Shown: positions 1-9,282, counted from the stretch's first letter. The stretch: 64,000 bases of DNA from Halobacillus faecis (GCF_007991335.1 NZ_BJYD01000007.1:1-64000), one strand, 5' to 3'. The notes: generated by a model not told the origin, from the letters alone. Translations and numbers: made by a program.

Positions 1-19
1 TTTAGTTGGAAAAGAATAA

Positions 20-56
20 TAGAAAAACACTTATTCAAAAAAACGAATAAGTGTTT
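20..56 (-). terminator. Intrinsic terminator after pucR
   Basis: A perfect 12-bp inverted repeat (25-36 with 45-56) is followed on the minus strand by a T-rich run. It lies just past the regulator's stop codon and ends the minus-strand catabolic cluster. Confidence 0.85.
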
Positions 57-68
57 AAGCAAGAACGG

Positions 69-1655
69 TTAGGTGACGGCTCTTTGGTATTCATAGGCGA
101 GAAGTGCAAACTCGATGACCTGTCTTTTTTCACATTCCATGAAATCCGGTCCCAACAGTTTTTCTAACTTCTCCAAGCGATGATATAGCGTCTGACGGAC
201 AACAAAAACTTTGGAAGCGGTTTCTTTTTTGGATCCGTTGCACGCCAAATAGACCCTTAATGTTTCCAGGAGGTTGGTGTTATTTTTTTCGTCGTATTTT
301 ATAATCGGTTCTAAGTACTCTTCGACTAATCCACCGAGGTTACTGTGCTGATGGACGAGTGAAATCAATCGGTACATGTGTAAGTCATCGTAAAAAAATT
401 TGGACTGACTTTCTGGAAGCTTCTCCTGTAGAGTTAAGGTCTCCTGGGCGGTTTGGAAACTTTCATGCAACCTGGATAGTTCTTTGACGTATTTACCACC
501 TGCAATTTGAAAAGATGAAATACTAGAATCATTCAACAGACTGATCTTCTGCAGCCTCACAACCCCCCGTTTGATCCTTTCCTTCCAATCTTCTGCTTCT
601 TTTCTATTCAAAAGAATAAAAGTAAGCTGATGACGCTTTTCTACTGGGAAAACATAATAACCGTTCTGGTCAAAAATATTGTGGATTAGCATATTCATAT
701 AAGTGAGGTCAGGGTTGGATTTCTGCCTGTCCACCATATTCAACTTTATGGTGAGTACAATCGCTCCTTTTACGGTTTTGTCCAGTTTGTAAATGGCTAG
801 TCTGTCACGAATCTCCTCTTCTTCATGCTCTCCCTGCAACCATTCGATCAGCCATTCTGTTTCTTTGGCTTTTCTTTTTTCCTCTGTATAGAGTTCTCTT
901 AATAAGTATTGCGCAAGTGCAGTCCCTGTTCGGTCCAATAATAATGATTCGAATTCACCAAACTCTCTCCGGTTGGACAATAAGTAAATATTCGCAAATT
1001 CCCGATCAAATACTTGGACCGGCTGTTTTAAGACTCTTCTCGACCCGGTATTCGGCTTGCTCAGCTCCATCAACACTTGCTCGCGTTCTTTCTCTCTCAA
1101 GGCTGGGATCGTGACGACCGTATGATCCTTGGCAATATAAACGAGCTGGCAATTCACATATTGCTGCAAGTTTTTTAGAATCTCAAAGTAGTTATCAATC
1201 GACAACAAGCGTTTATTCAGACGCTGGGAATAATCTTCTAAGTTCGTAATGAACTCGTATTGCTGATTGATGAGATCCGCATGAATATCTTGAGTGATCT
1301 CTACAAAAGAAACTTCTTCCCGGAATAAGACAATTGGAAAATCGTTGGCTTCTGCATAATCAATGGCTTCCTGGCTTATGTAATCAACGAAACTCCCAAT
1401 TTCTATACAAATTCCGGCTACTTCTTTTTCAACTAATTGTCTTAATAAATGGAGAAAAAGCTCATGATCATCCTTCCAACCAAATCCTGTTGAGAGGACA
1501 AGCTCTCCACCTTTCAAATTCTTTCTCACTTCGATCATTTCATAAACGTGAACCCATTTGACCAGCCGGTCGATGCCCCTCCGACCAGCAATAACTTCAG
1601 CAGAAGCGAAATGGTCCCTTTTCAGGATGTTCTCAATCGACATGTGTTCGTTCAT
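69..1655 (-). CDS. pucR: PucR-family transcriptional regulator
   Basis: 528 residues with the PucR-family layout: an N-terminal PucR domain (about residues 10-130), a middle GGDEF-like region, and a C-terminal PucR-type helix-turn-helix near residues 470-520 (segment ETASKVFVVRQTLYHRLEKL). Family members control purine or other nitrogen-compound catabolism and often sense a pathway metabolite. The ATG follows GAGGGG with good spacing. The gene is last on the minus strand of a pyrimidine-degradation cluster, so it probably controls that cluster rather than purine use (inference from context). An inverted repeat sits 35-65 bp upstream. The pucR symbol marks the family; orthology to B. subtilis PucR is not established. 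Confidence 0.85.
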   Translation of the reverse strand: MNEHMSIENILKRDHFASAEVIAGRRGIDRLVKWVHVYEMIEVRKNLKGGELVLSTGFGWKDDHELFLHLLRQLVEKEVAGICIEIGSFVDYISQEAIDYAEANDFPIVLFREEVSFVEITQDIHADLINQQYEFITNLEDYSQRLNKRLLSIDNYFEILKNLQQYVNCQLVYIAKDHTVVTIPALREKEREQVLMELSKPNTGSRRVLKQPVQVFDREFANIYLLSNRREFGEFESLLLDRTGTALAQYLLRELYTEEKRKAKETEWLIEWLQGEHEEEEIRDRLAIYKLDKTVKGAIVLTIKLNMVDRQKSNPDLTYMNMLIHNIFDQNGYYVFPVEKRHQLTFILLNRKEAEDWKERIKRGVVRLQKISLLNDSSISSFQIAGGKYVKELSRLHESFQTAQETLTLQEKLPESQSKFFYDDLHMYRLISLVHQHSNLGGLVEEYLEPIIKYDEKNNTNLLETLRVYLACNGSKKETASKVFVVRQTLYHRLEKLEKLLGPDFMECEKRQVIEFALLAYEYQRAVT

Positions 1656-1690
1656 TGAATGACCCCTCTTTTAAAGTACAATAATTTTTC

Positions 1691-1720
1691 AGAAAAATCT
1701 AATAGATTGTGAGATTTTCT
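1691..1720. promoter_or_regulatory. Inverted repeat upstream of pucR, possible operator
   Basis: The arms AGAAAAATCT (1691-1700) and AGATTTTCT (1712-1720) form an imperfect palindrome in the AT-rich stretch upstream of the pucR start. It could be an autoregulatory site. No match to the B. subtilis PucR consensus was seen here. Confidence 0.35.
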
Positions 1721-1871
1721 AACAAAAAAGTTTAATAGTCCTAGTAAATCTAACATGCCTAGATATTCAGTAAATGGGAAGGTCTGTGTGTGGTGGAATT
1801 TTGAGTGAACCCGAGATCCATTTGTTCTTGTACAGAACGCTTACGCTTTTCAATTATTGTAGGGCTTACAA

Positions 1872-1975
1872 ATTTATCAGTGAGTTTTAAGCTTTTATCG
1901 GTGGGATTTTGATTTTTTTCAGCGGATTATAGGCTTTTATCTGTTGCTTTGCACTTTTATCAGTGACTTCAATGT
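1872..1975. repeat. Five-unit degenerate tandem repeat (20-21 bp)
   Basis: Units start at 1872, 1893, 1914, 1935 and 1955, with periods of 21, 21, 21 and 20 bp. The core resembles TTTTATCAGTG followed by an AT-rich tail ending in GC or AC. The array lies in the 364-bp gap between pucR and the 78-residue gene. It contains no credible reading frame, and the rest of the gap shows only the inverted repeat and a terminator. Confidence 0.7.
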
Positions 1976-1982
1976 TTAGATC

Positions 1983-2019
1983 AAAAAAGAGGATTGGCGT
2001 TGGCCAATCCTCTTTTTTT
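1983..2019 (-). terminator. Terminator after the 78-residue gene
   Basis: A perfect GAGGATTGGC / GCCAATCCTC stem has T-runs on both sides, directly past the stop codon at 2020. It separates the permease transcript from pucR. Confidence 0.85.
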
Positions 2020-2256
2020 CTATTTCACACTCTGTTTTTTCTGTTGCTGGACGAGGATGGTAGAGAAATATTTCCTCGCATCCGGGTGCAGGATATGAAG
2101 CCGTTCCTTTTCACCTTTGCCGGATTCGTTTCCTTTATATTGAAACTCAACGAATGCTCCACTTAAATTTTCCGTGACTCCACTGATCACATAACCTTGT
2201 TCCAATAAAAAGTCGATTTTTTCGCGTTCTGCTTCAAACTCGCGATGGTCAGACAT
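2020..2256 (-). CDS. Small conserved-looking protein of unknown function in the pyrimidine cluster
   Basis: 78 residues, not recognised. The N-terminus is charged (MSDHREFEAEREKIDFLLEQ), the middle looks like a short beta-rich fold, and the C-terminus is basic. There is no signal peptide or membrane segment. The start follows AAGGAGG with good spacing and lies 15 bp after the permease stop, so it is probably co-transcribed with the permease. It ends immediately before a terminator. No function can be given. Confidence 0.7.
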   Translation of the reverse strand: MSDHREFEAEREKIDFLLEQGYVISGVTENLSGAFVEFQYKGNESGKGEKERLHILHPDARKYFSTILVQQQKKQSVK

Positions 2257-2271
2257 TTGAATTCCTCCTTG

Positions 2272-3765
2272 TTATGCATCCATTTTCTGTGTGGATCCCT
2301 CTGTTCCTGTCTTACGCCCCAGCTTTTCTTCTACGAATTTTTCTCCGATCACCCAGTCCCGGCCGACGGTTATGCCAAGGTATTCATCGTCACTTGGGTT
2401 ATCGATTTCTGCCTGGGGATGCTTTTTAAAATACCAATGTTTAGCTAATAAGTAATAACATAAGGCACCAACGCCAAATCCTACGAAGAAAGAGTAGGTG
2501 GAGAATGTGTAGGCGAAGGCACTTCCGATGACCCATGAAATGATGCCTGCCCAGTTGACTCCTCCATCGTAACGGAATTGGCCGCCTTGCTTATACAAGT
2601 CGTGAACGTTCATTCTCCGCTTCCTCAATAAATAGTAATCGGCAAAAATGATGCCTACAATGACAGAGAGAATAGCTGCGGCAATCAGCAATACGGGAAT
2701 CAATAAGTTAAAAATACTCCACGGCTGAATGACTGTACCTACTAAACCTGCGATAAAAACGCCGGCCCAGAATGGAAGCTTCGGCCCGCCGACATTTGAA
2801 AAGATGGTAGCCGCTGGGACGATGTTTGCAGAAACGTTTGTGGACCACTGGGCAAGAACGATCATCAATAAAAGAATCCCTAAAACAAGTCCACTGGCTG
2901 ACTCCTGTAAAGCGACAACAGGGTCAAAGTTGGATACAGCAATGTAAGAGACAGCACCAAGAACAACGATGAAAGTTTGGGTCAATGGCAGTGCGACAAG
3001 GCTTCCTACGAGAGCCCCTTTGTTTCTTTTTACCCAATTACGCTCCAGTTTCGGTGCTTTTATAAAACGGGAGATCGAGGAAATATCAGCTGCAAGCGTC
3101 GACCAATATCCCATATTCCCAACAACGACAACAACAAAAGCTGTAAAAGCTGCTCCTCCGGTTACGGGGCTTTCCACCCAGCTCCATATGTCTTTCCCCT
3201 GTTCAGATGCTGTTCCAGCTAAAGTAAAATACATCCATACTCCAATCAAGATTATGATCGGGGCTGCCAGGTCAGCGAATTTTTCTACCGCTTTGATGCC
3301 TAGTGCCGTGTTGAATAACTGAAATAAAGCAAAAAGAATATAGCAAACAAACCAATTATCAAAACCGAATAAAATGTTTAAAATTCCATTGATGGCTGTT
3401 GAACCGAAAAACGTATTAATCCCGAACCACATCGATGCAGCAACCCCGCGCACGACAGATGGAAAATGGGTACCTACCGTCCCAAAAGGGGCTCTCATAT
3501 ATACTGGGAAAGATATCCCATGTTCGATTCCAATATCAGCCGTCACAGAAATCGCAAGACCGATTAGAATCGTTCCCACCAATGTGCCAAGAACGACCCA
3601 GATCAAGGATATTTCCTGAACACCCGCTCCCCCTATAGCGAAAGCTGCCAGTACAACAGCCATCCCGACCCACATAAACGAAAATCCTAAGGTGCTGATT
3701 TTTTTCTCATTGTGGGGGATGGGCATTAAATCTGGTGACATCAAATGATTTGTTTTTTTGTCCAT
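2272..3765 (-). CDS. NCS1-family nucleobase:cation symporter (uracil/hydantoin/allantoin type)
   Basis: 497 residues and about 12 hydrophobic segments, with the NCS1 (Mhp1/PucI/FurA-like) pattern. The first helix region contains GMAVVLAAFAIGGAGVQEISLIW, followed by FPVYMRAPFGTVGTHFPSVVRG. Such carriers import uracil, cytosine, allantoin or hydantoins with Na+ or H+. Position between dihydropyrimidinase and the small gene suggests that it brings in uracil, thymine or a dihydropyrimidine (inference). The start follows GGAGGAG. A hairpin lies upstream after hydA, so it may also have its own transcript. Confidence 0.88.
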   Translation of the reverse strand: MDKKTNHLMSPDLMPIPHNEKKISTLGFSFMWVGMAVVLAAFAIGGAGVQEISLIWVVLGTLVGTILIGLAISVTADIGIEHGISFPVYMRAPFGTVGTHFPSVVRGVAASMWFGINTFFGSTAINGILNILFGFDNWFVCYILFALFQLFNTALGIKAVEKFADLAAPIIILIGVWMYFTLAGTASEQGKDIWSWVESPVTGGAAFTAFVVVVVGNMGYWSTLAADISSISRFIKAPKLERNWVKRNKGALVGSLVALPLTQTFIVVLGAVSYIAVSNFDPVVALQESASGLVLGILLLMIVLAQWSTNVSANIVPAATIFSNVGGPKLPFWAGVFIAGLVGTVIQPWSIFNLLIPVLLIAAAILSVIVGIIFADYYLLRKRRMNVHDLYKQGGQFRYDGGVNWAGIISWVIGSAFAYTFSTYSFFVGFGVGALCYYLLAKHWYFKKHPQAEIDNPSDDEYLGITVGRDWVIGEKFVEEKLGRKTGTEGSTQKMDA

Positions 3766-3795
3766 ACTTTGGACTCCTCCTACCTATACCTGTTT

Positions 3796-3835
3796 TTTAA
3801 AAGGCTGCCTGACTTTCTATAAAGCGAGGCAGCCT
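3796..3835 (-). terminator. Hairpin between hydA and the permease
   Basis: AGGCTGCCT (3802-3810) pairs with AGGCAGCCT (3827-3835), followed on the minus strand by TTTT. It may be a partial terminator that lowers permease expression relative to the enzymes. Confidence 0.65.
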
Positions 3836-3858
3836 ACATTCCATGGCATACGGACAGG

Positions 3859-5274
3859 TTACTTCTGATAAAGTTCTTCTTTGGAGGATGTCAGTTCCCC
3901 GTAACGGGAACGTTTTAAATAATTTCCTTTGCCAAGTTTACCGACAAATTCTTTGTTCTTAATGACAAAATCACCACGTGAGAGGACACTGATTGGCTGT
4001 CCTGTCACTTTTATTCCTTCGAATGGATTGTAATCGGCAGCCATGTGACTCGTTTCTACGGAAATTGTCCGTTCTACAGTCGGATCGAAGATGAGGATAT
4101 CCGCATCTGCGCCAACGGAAATGGTTCCTTTTTGTGGGAACAGTCCGAATGTCTTCGCAATTTTCGTCGACATAATATCTACGAACTCGTTCAGTGTGAT
4201 GCGTCCTTTTTTCACACCTTCAGAGAAAAGGATGCTTACACGGTCTTCAATGATCGGACCGCCGTTTGGAATCTTCGTGAAGTCTCCTTTTCCTAAGTCT
4301 TTCTGACCTTTAAAGTCAAAGGAACACTGATCGGAACCAAGTGTTTGGAGATCGCCTGTCTTTAGGGCTTTCCATAACACTTCCTGGTGGTGCTTTTCAC
4401 GAAGTGGTGGAGACCACACATACTTGGCTCCTTCGAAATCTGGCTTTTCTAGGTAACTTTGATCGAGGACTAAGTATTGCGGGCACGTTTCGCCTGTGAC
4501 GTTGTACCCCTTCTTACGAGCTTTTGCGATAGCATCGACCGCCTGTTCACAAGTTACGTGGACGACATAGAGCTGGGAGTCAGCAAGTCCCGTCAATTCC
4601 GCTGCACGTCCCGTCGCTTCTCCTTCTACTTCAGGAGGACGCGTCAATGCATGATAGATCGGATCTGTTTGTCCAGCTTCCAATGCTTTATTTACTAGGT
4701 GATCAATCACATCCCCGTTTTCCGCGTGGACCATGACTAAGGCACCCAGCTTTTTCGCTTGTTCTAATGTACGGAAAAGTGTGCCGTCGTCTGCTTGGAA
4801 CACATTTTTATAGGCCATGAAAACCTTGAATGAAGTAATGCCTTCATCCTCAATGACACTTGGAAGCTGCTCGAGGACATCATCGTTCATTTCACCAATC
4901 ATGAGATGAAAGCTGTAATCGATGACGGATTTATCCTTTGATTTCGCGTGCCACTGATCGATCGAATTCTGTAGTGGCTTTCCTTTGTCTGTCAGGCAAA
5001 AGTCGATGACCGTAGTTGTCCCACCATGAGCAGCCGCGATGGTACCTGTTTCAAAGTCATCTTTACTAACCGTCCCACCAAATGGCATCTCAAGGTGCGT
5101 GTGAGGATCGATTCCTCCAGGGAAAATGTAATTCCCTTCCGCATCCACCACTTCTGCTGAAGGATCGGTCAAATCCTGACCGATCAGAGCAATTTTTTCA
5201 TTTTCGATGAGGATATCCGCTTTGTACGTATCAGCTGCCGTAACAATCGTTCCATTTTTGATGATTTTCTTCAT
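3859..5274 (-). CDS. hydA: Dihydropyrimidinase (D-hydantoinase)
   Basis: 471 residues, the usual family length. It hydrolyses dihydrouracil or dihydrothymine to N-carbamoyl-beta-alanine or its methyl analogue, the second step of reductive pyrimidine breakdown. The metal-binding DPHTHLEMPFGG (about residues 55-66) and the lysine that would be carboxylated, in SFKVFMAYKN (about 150), are present. Later metal-ligand regions VHAENG, VHVTC and GSDQCSFD are also intact. The start follows GGAGGGATTAG. The gene lies 18 bp after preA and is clearly in its operon. Confidence 0.94.
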   Translation of the reverse strand: MKKIIKNGTIVTAADTYKADILIENEKIALIGQDLTDPSAEVVDAEGNYIFPGGIDPHTHLEMPFGGTVSKDDFETGTIAAAHGGTTTVIDFCLTDKGKPLQNSIDQWHAKSKDKSVIDYSFHLMIGEMNDDVLEQLPSVIEDEGITSFKVFMAYKNVFQADDGTLFRTLEQAKKLGALVMVHAENGDVIDHLVNKALEAGQTDPIYHALTRPPEVEGEATGRAAELTGLADSQLYVVHVTCEQAVDAIAKARKKGYNVTGETCPQYLVLDQSYLEKPDFEGAKYVWSPPLREKHHQEVLWKALKTGDLQTLGSDQCSFDFKGQKDLGKGDFTKIPNGGPIIEDRVSILFSEGVKKGRITLNEFVDIMSTKIAKTFGLFPQKGTISVGADADILIFDPTVERTISVETSHMAADYNPFEGIKVTGQPISVLSRGDFVIKNKEFVGKLGKGNYLKRSRYGELTSSKEELYQK

Positions 5275-5292
5275 CTAATCCCTCCATTAAAA

Positions 5293-6579
5293 TTACTTAA
5301 TTAAATTGACATCACAAGAGGATGCCGCACCTATGGCTGCTTGTCTTTCATTCCATGTCATCGGAGGCTTGCCGTTCGCATATTCCACCATATCGATCGC
5401 GCCATCGACTGGACAGACGATGCTGCAAAGATTACATCCGACACAATCCTCTTCCCGAACTTTCAGAATGTCGTTGCCATTAGCGTCTTTCAACATATCG
5501 ATACACTGGTGAGAAGTATCTTCACAAGCGATGTGGCACTTATTACAGTTGATACAGACATCGTTGTTAATTTGAGCGACGACTTGGTGATTGAGGTCTA
5601 AATTCCCCCAGTCACTGTATTTCTCAACAGACTTCCCGACCAAATCCATGACAGAATCAATGCCTTTTTCGTCAAGGTAATTGTCGAGACCCTCGACCAT
5701 ATCATCAATGATACTGAATCCGTGGTGCATCGCTGCTGTACAAACCTGGACACCTGTCGCTCCCATAAGCATGAACTCGACAGCTTCTCTCCAGCTCGAT
5801 ACCCCGCCCATTCCTGATATTGGCACATTGATTTTCGGATGGCGGGCACATTCTGCGACCATATTCAATGCAATCGGCTTCACGGCAGGACCACAGTATC
5901 CACCGTGTGCTCCTTTGCCGGCTACGTTTGGTATCGTATCCCATGAATCGATATCAACCCCAGCGAGACTGTTGATCGTGTTAATCATACTAACTGCATC
6001 CGCGCCGCCATTGACGGCTGCTTCTGCTGTGAAGGTAATGTCGGTAATATTCGGTGTGAGTTTTACGATGACAGGCGTTTGAGCGACTTCTTTCGCCCAC
6101 ATCGTCTGCTTCTCAACGAGCTCTGGAACCTGGCCGGAGGCTGCTCCCATGCCGCGTTCCGCCATCCCGTGTGGACACCCGAAGTTCAACTCCAGTCCAT
6201 CCACCCCGACATCTTCGACACGTTTGACGATTTCATGCCATTTTTCCTGAGTCGGTTCAACCATTAACGAGGCGATAATCGCATGGTCTGGAAACCTTTT
6301 TTTCGTTTCATAAATTTCTTTCAAGTTCACTTCCAATGGACGGTCTGTGATCAGCTCAATGTTATTGAAGCCGGCCACTTGTTTTCCATTAAATCCTACG
6401 GCAGCAAAACGGGAGGATACGTTTAAAATTGGTTCACCTAATGTTTTCCAAACGGCACCACCCCACCCTGCTTCAAATGCACGCTGGACCTGATAGCCTG
6501 AGTTTGTTGGAGGTGCAGATGCGAGCCAGTATGGATTCGGTGATTTAATTCCTGCTAAATTCAAACTTAAGTCAGCCAT
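5293..6579 (-). CDS. preA: NAD-dependent dihydropyrimidine dehydrogenase subunit PreA
   Basis: 428 residues. The N-terminal two thirds is a dihydroorotate-dehydrogenase-like FMN barrel (LNFGCPHG near 130; GMGGVSSW near 255). The C-terminus carries two ferredoxin-type 4Fe-4S motifs, beginning CINCNKC near 345 and CVGCNLC near 380. With PreT it reduces uracil or thymine to the dihydro form. It overlaps the preT end by 13 nt and has AAGGAGG upstream, so the two subunits are translationally coupled. Confidence 0.94.
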   Translation of the reverse strand: MADLSLNLAGIKSPNPYWLASAPPTNSGYQVQRAFEAGWGGAVWKTLGEPILNVSSRFAAVGFNGKQVAGFNNIELITDRPLEVNLKEIYETKKRFPDHAIIASLMVEPTQEKWHEIVKRVEDVGVDGLELNFGCPHGMAERGMGAASGQVPELVEKQTMWAKEVAQTPVIVKLTPNITDITFTAEAAVNGGADAVSMINTINSLAGVDIDSWDTIPNVAGKGAHGGYCGPAVKPIALNMVAECARHPKINVPISGMGGVSSWREAVEFMLMGATGVQVCTAAMHHGFSIIDDMVEGLDNYLDEKGIDSVMDLVGKSVEKYSDWGNLDLNHQVVAQINNDVCINCNKCHIACEDTSHQCIDMLKDANGNDILKVREEDCVGCNLCSIVCPVDGAIDMVEYANGKPPMTWNERQAAIGAASSCDVNLIK

Positions 6580-7976
6580 GTATGTTCCTCCTTGTTGAAA
6601 GATTTGTAGGCGTTCGTCGGTTCAGGTGCCAGTTGTTTGTGGATCGCCATCGCCGCCTCTTTTCCTTGCTGAGCAGCTGTCACGACCATTGCTTCTCCCT
6701 GACCTTTAGCAAAAATGACATCTCCCGCTGAAAAAACTTTCGGGTTCGATGTCTGCAATGTTTCTGGATCGACTGTGACCACGCCACCTTCATGATCCAG
6801 CCCGAACCCTTCGATAAGGTCGGTATAACGACTTTGTCCAATCGCTTTAATGACAGCGTCTACTTCCATGACGAATTCAGAGTTTTCTACAGGAGATGGT
6901 CTGCGACGTCCATCAGCATCCGGCTCGCCAAGGGCCATCTTCACACATTTGAGGTGCGTGACTTTTCCGCTTTCATCACCGATGATTTCAATAGGCTGGG
7001 TCAACCAGTTGAATTCCACATCATCCTGTTTTGCAAAGTCATATTCAAATTCATAGGCCGTCATTTCGTTTCTTGTCCTGCGGTAGACGATTTTCACATC
7101 GTCTGCTCCTTTTCGAGCGGCACAAGTCGCTGCATCAATGGCCGTGTTACCAGCACCAACAACGACCACATTTTTACCCAGAAGTTCGTCAGTGATTGGG
7201 CCGGACTTCGTGCTTTTCACAAACTCAATCGCGTCGTGCACACCGTCCAGATCCTCTCCATCAATGCCTAGCATCGGAACATTTCCCATGCCGATCGTCA
7301 GAACGATCGAATCATAATCATTGGTCAGCTCTTCAAAAGAAACATCTGTTCCAACGCGAGTATTTGTTCGGATTTCAACATCCAGTTTTTCCACTTGATC
7401 GACTTCCCAGCGAGAAATGTCCTGAGGAAGACGGAAAGAGACAATCCCATAAGTATCAAGACCACCCGCTTCGGCCTCCGCCTCAAAAATCGTCACATCG
7501 TAACCGAACCTGGCCAGTTCTCTAGCGGCAGATAAGCCTGCAGGGCCCCCTCCAACAACCGCAACTTTTTTCCCGTTTTTCTTGCCTGGTTTGAACAGTA
7601 GCTGTTCGTTTTTAATTGCCCAGTCTGTGGCAAATCGTTGCAGATCGCCAATTAAGATTGGTTCAGTGGAATGGTTCAAAACACAGGCCCCTTCGCATAA
7701 CTCTTCGGTCGGACAAACACGAGCGCAGGTGGCTCCGACTGGGTTGGAAGACATAATTGTCGTGGCCGATCCTTTTAAGTTCCCGGATGCGATCTTTTTA
7801 ATGAATTTAGGGATATCGATCCCTGTCGGGCAAGCCTGGATACAAGGCGCATCGTAACAATATAAGCAGCGGTTGGATTCCTCCATCGCTTCCTGAGCAT
7901 TCAGCCCGTCATGGACTTCCTCAAAGTTCACCTTCAAGTTTTCTAATGAGATTCCTTTACTCTTTAACTGGGTCAA
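6567..7976 (-). CDS. preT: NAD(P)-dependent dihydropyrimidine dehydrogenase subunit PreT
   Basis: 469 residues of the glutamate-synthase-small-subunit type. An N-terminal cysteine-rich Fe-S segment (CLYCYDAPCIQACP near 38 and CARVCP near 85) is followed by an FAD site VAVVGGGPAGLSAA (about 138) and an NAD(P) site VVVVGAGNTAID (about 270). It passes electrons from NAD(P)H to PreA. The start is TTG, 7 nt after GGAGGG. It is the first gene after a terminator and so probably starts the preT-preA-hydA transcript. Confidence 0.93.
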   Translation of the reverse strand: MTQLKSKGISLENLKVNFEEVHDGLNAQEAMEESNRCLYCYDAPCIQACPTGIDIPKFIKKIASGNLKGSATTIMSSNPVGATCARVCPTEELCEGACVLNHSTEPILIGDLQRFATDWAIKNEQLLFKPGKKNGKKVAVVGGGPAGLSAARELARFGYDVTIFEAEAEAGGLDTYGIVSFRLPQDISRWEVDQVEKLDVEIRTNTRVGTDVSFEELTNDYDSIVLTIGMGNVPMLGIDGEDLDGVHDAIEFVKSTKSGPITDELLGKNVVVVGAGNTAIDAATCAARKGADDVKIVYRRTRNEMTAYEFEYDFAKQDDVEFNWLTQPIEIIGDESGKVTHLKCVKMALGEPDADGRRRPSPVENSEFVMEVDAVIKAIGQSRYTDLIEGFGLDHEGGVVTVDPETLQTSNPKVFSAGDVIFAKGQGEAMVVTAAQQGKEAAMAIHKQLAPEPTNAYKSFNKEEHTWLT

Positions 7977-8023
7977 GATGTTTCCCTCCTTTAATGAAAG
8001 AGAGGCTTTTAGATTAGCCTCTT

Positions 8024-8081
8024 AATAAAAAAGTTCCACATAGAGAAAATGGTTCATTTTCTTTTGCTCTATGCAGAACTT
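8024..8081 (-). terminator. Terminator between beta-ureidopropionase and preT
   Basis: A long stem joins AGTTCCACATAGAG (from 8032) to CTCTATGCAGAACT (to 8080), and the minus strand continues into TTTTTT. A second small hairpin (8001-8007 with 8016-8022) lies in the preT leader. The hydrolase gene is therefore probably transcribed apart from preT. Confidence 0.75.
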
Positions 8082-8106
8082 CTACTTTGTGTCTGATGGA
8101 TAGGTT

Positions 8107-8997
8107 TTAAGGGAGAAGCTCAACCATGTTTTCGTAAGTTTCAGGACGGCGGTCGCGATAGAACTGCCATGTGTCACGTACTTCACGGATAAACTTCTTG
8201 TCCATTTCTGCAACGAGGACTTCATCTTGATCACGGCTGGCGGTTGCAACGAAGTTTCCGCGTGGGTCGACAAGGTAAGACTGTCCATAAAATTCACCCA
8301 TGTTCCACGGCCCTTCATAACCGACACGGTTGATTGCGCCAAGGTAATACCCATTCGCTACAGCATGAGCAGGCTGCTCGAGTTTCCATAGGTACTCAGA
8401 AAGTCCAGCGACAGTTGCTGATGGGTTGAAGACCACTTCGGCCCCGTTTAACCCTAGTAATCTAGCACCCTCAGGGAAGTGGCGGTCATAGCAGATATAA
8501 ACACCGACTTTGGCAAAGGCCGTATCGAATACAGGATAGCCGAGGTTTCCTGGCTTGAAGTAATATTTTTCCCAGAAACCGTGTCCTTTGTCTCCGACAG
8601 CGACTTGTGGAATGTGATGTTTCCGGTACTTCCCTAGATAAGAGCCGTCCGCATCGATCACGGCAGCTGTATTATAGTAGGTCGCGATGCCTTCTTTTTC
8701 ATAGATCGGAAGAACAATAACGACGCCTAGTTCTTTTGCAAGGTCTTGAAAACGTTTCGTTGTCGGACCATTAGGAATTTCTTCCGCTGATTCGTACCAC
8801 TTCGGATTTTGTTCTGAGCAAAAGTATGGGCCATAGAAAATTTCCTGAAGGCAGATGATCTGCGCCCCTTTATCCGCGGCTTCTTTTACTAGTTTGATAT
8901 GTTTTTCAATCGATTGTTGCTTATGAACTTCTACTGGCTCACTCCCGTCCACATCATGTGAAGCCTGGATTAAACCAATTTGGACTTTATCAGACAC
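8107..8997 (-). CDS. Beta-ureidopropionase (N-carbamoyl-beta-alanine amidohydrolase), nitrilase superfamily
   Basis: 296 residues. The nitrilase triad is visible: Glu in CLQEIFYGPYF (about 49), Lys in GKYRKHHIP (about 125) and Cys in VYICYDRHFPEG (about 160). The family hydrolyses N-carbamoyl-beta-alanine to beta-alanine, CO2 and ammonia, the third step after PreTA and HydA. The start is GTG after AAGGAGG. An N-carbamoylputrescine-type substrate cannot be ruled out from sequence alone, but the neighbours strongly favour the pyrimidine pathway. Confidence 0.9.
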   Translation of the reverse strand: MSDKVQIGLIQASHDVDGSEPVEVHKQQSIEKHIKLVKEAADKGAQIICLQEIFYGPYFCSEQNPKWYESAEEIPNGPTTKRFQDLAKELGVVIVLPIYEKEGIATYYNTAAVIDADGSYLGKYRKHHIPQVAVGDKGHGFWEKYYFKPGNLGYPVFDTAFAKVGVYICYDRHFPEGARLLGLNGAEVVFNPSATVAGLSEYLWKLEQPAHAVANGYYLGAINRVGYEGPWNMGEFYGQSYLVDPRGNFVATASRDQDEVLVAEMDKKFIREVRDTWQFYRDRRPETYENMVELLP

Positions 8998-9123
8998 TAT
9001 AATTCCTCCTTATGTAATCCTTTTTGTTGTCCATTCACCTTGAAACCAAGTCCCAAGACTAGGATTTCTTGTAAACCCGCAACCTCCTAATGATTGAATT
9101 TTCATTATTTACTGAATTTTTAA

Positions 9124-9150
9124 ATAACTAATTATACTTTACATCAAAAA
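9124..9150 (-). promoter_or_regulatory. Putative promoter region of beta-ureidopropionase
   Basis: In the 285-bp AT-rich gap a TATAAT (minus strand, at 9131-9137) lies just downstream of TTGATGTAAA. The same 10-mer TTGATGTAAA occurs at the -35 of mmsA (10823-10832). A good -35 at 17 bp is lacking, which would fit an activated promoter. Nothing else was seen in 9000-9282 except a weak GC-rich hairpin near 9246-9275 after mmsA. Confidence 0.35.
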
Positions 9151-9282
9151 TTTAAAAATTCCATTATACAAAATGTTAAATGTTGCACTCTGCGTTTAGA
9201 TTTTTTGTAAGATTGGCAGGGATTTTGTGGATTCAAATAGTGGGAAGCGCGCGAAATGTTTAAATTCCGCGCACCTATAAAA

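Noticed and set aside
1872-1975. CRISPR-like array
   Set aside because: Units are 20-21 bp, degenerate and directly joined, with no spacers and no cas genes.
5598-5944. Antisense and alternative frames inside preA
   Set aside because: They are shadows of a well-conserved gene, without RBS or protein-family features.
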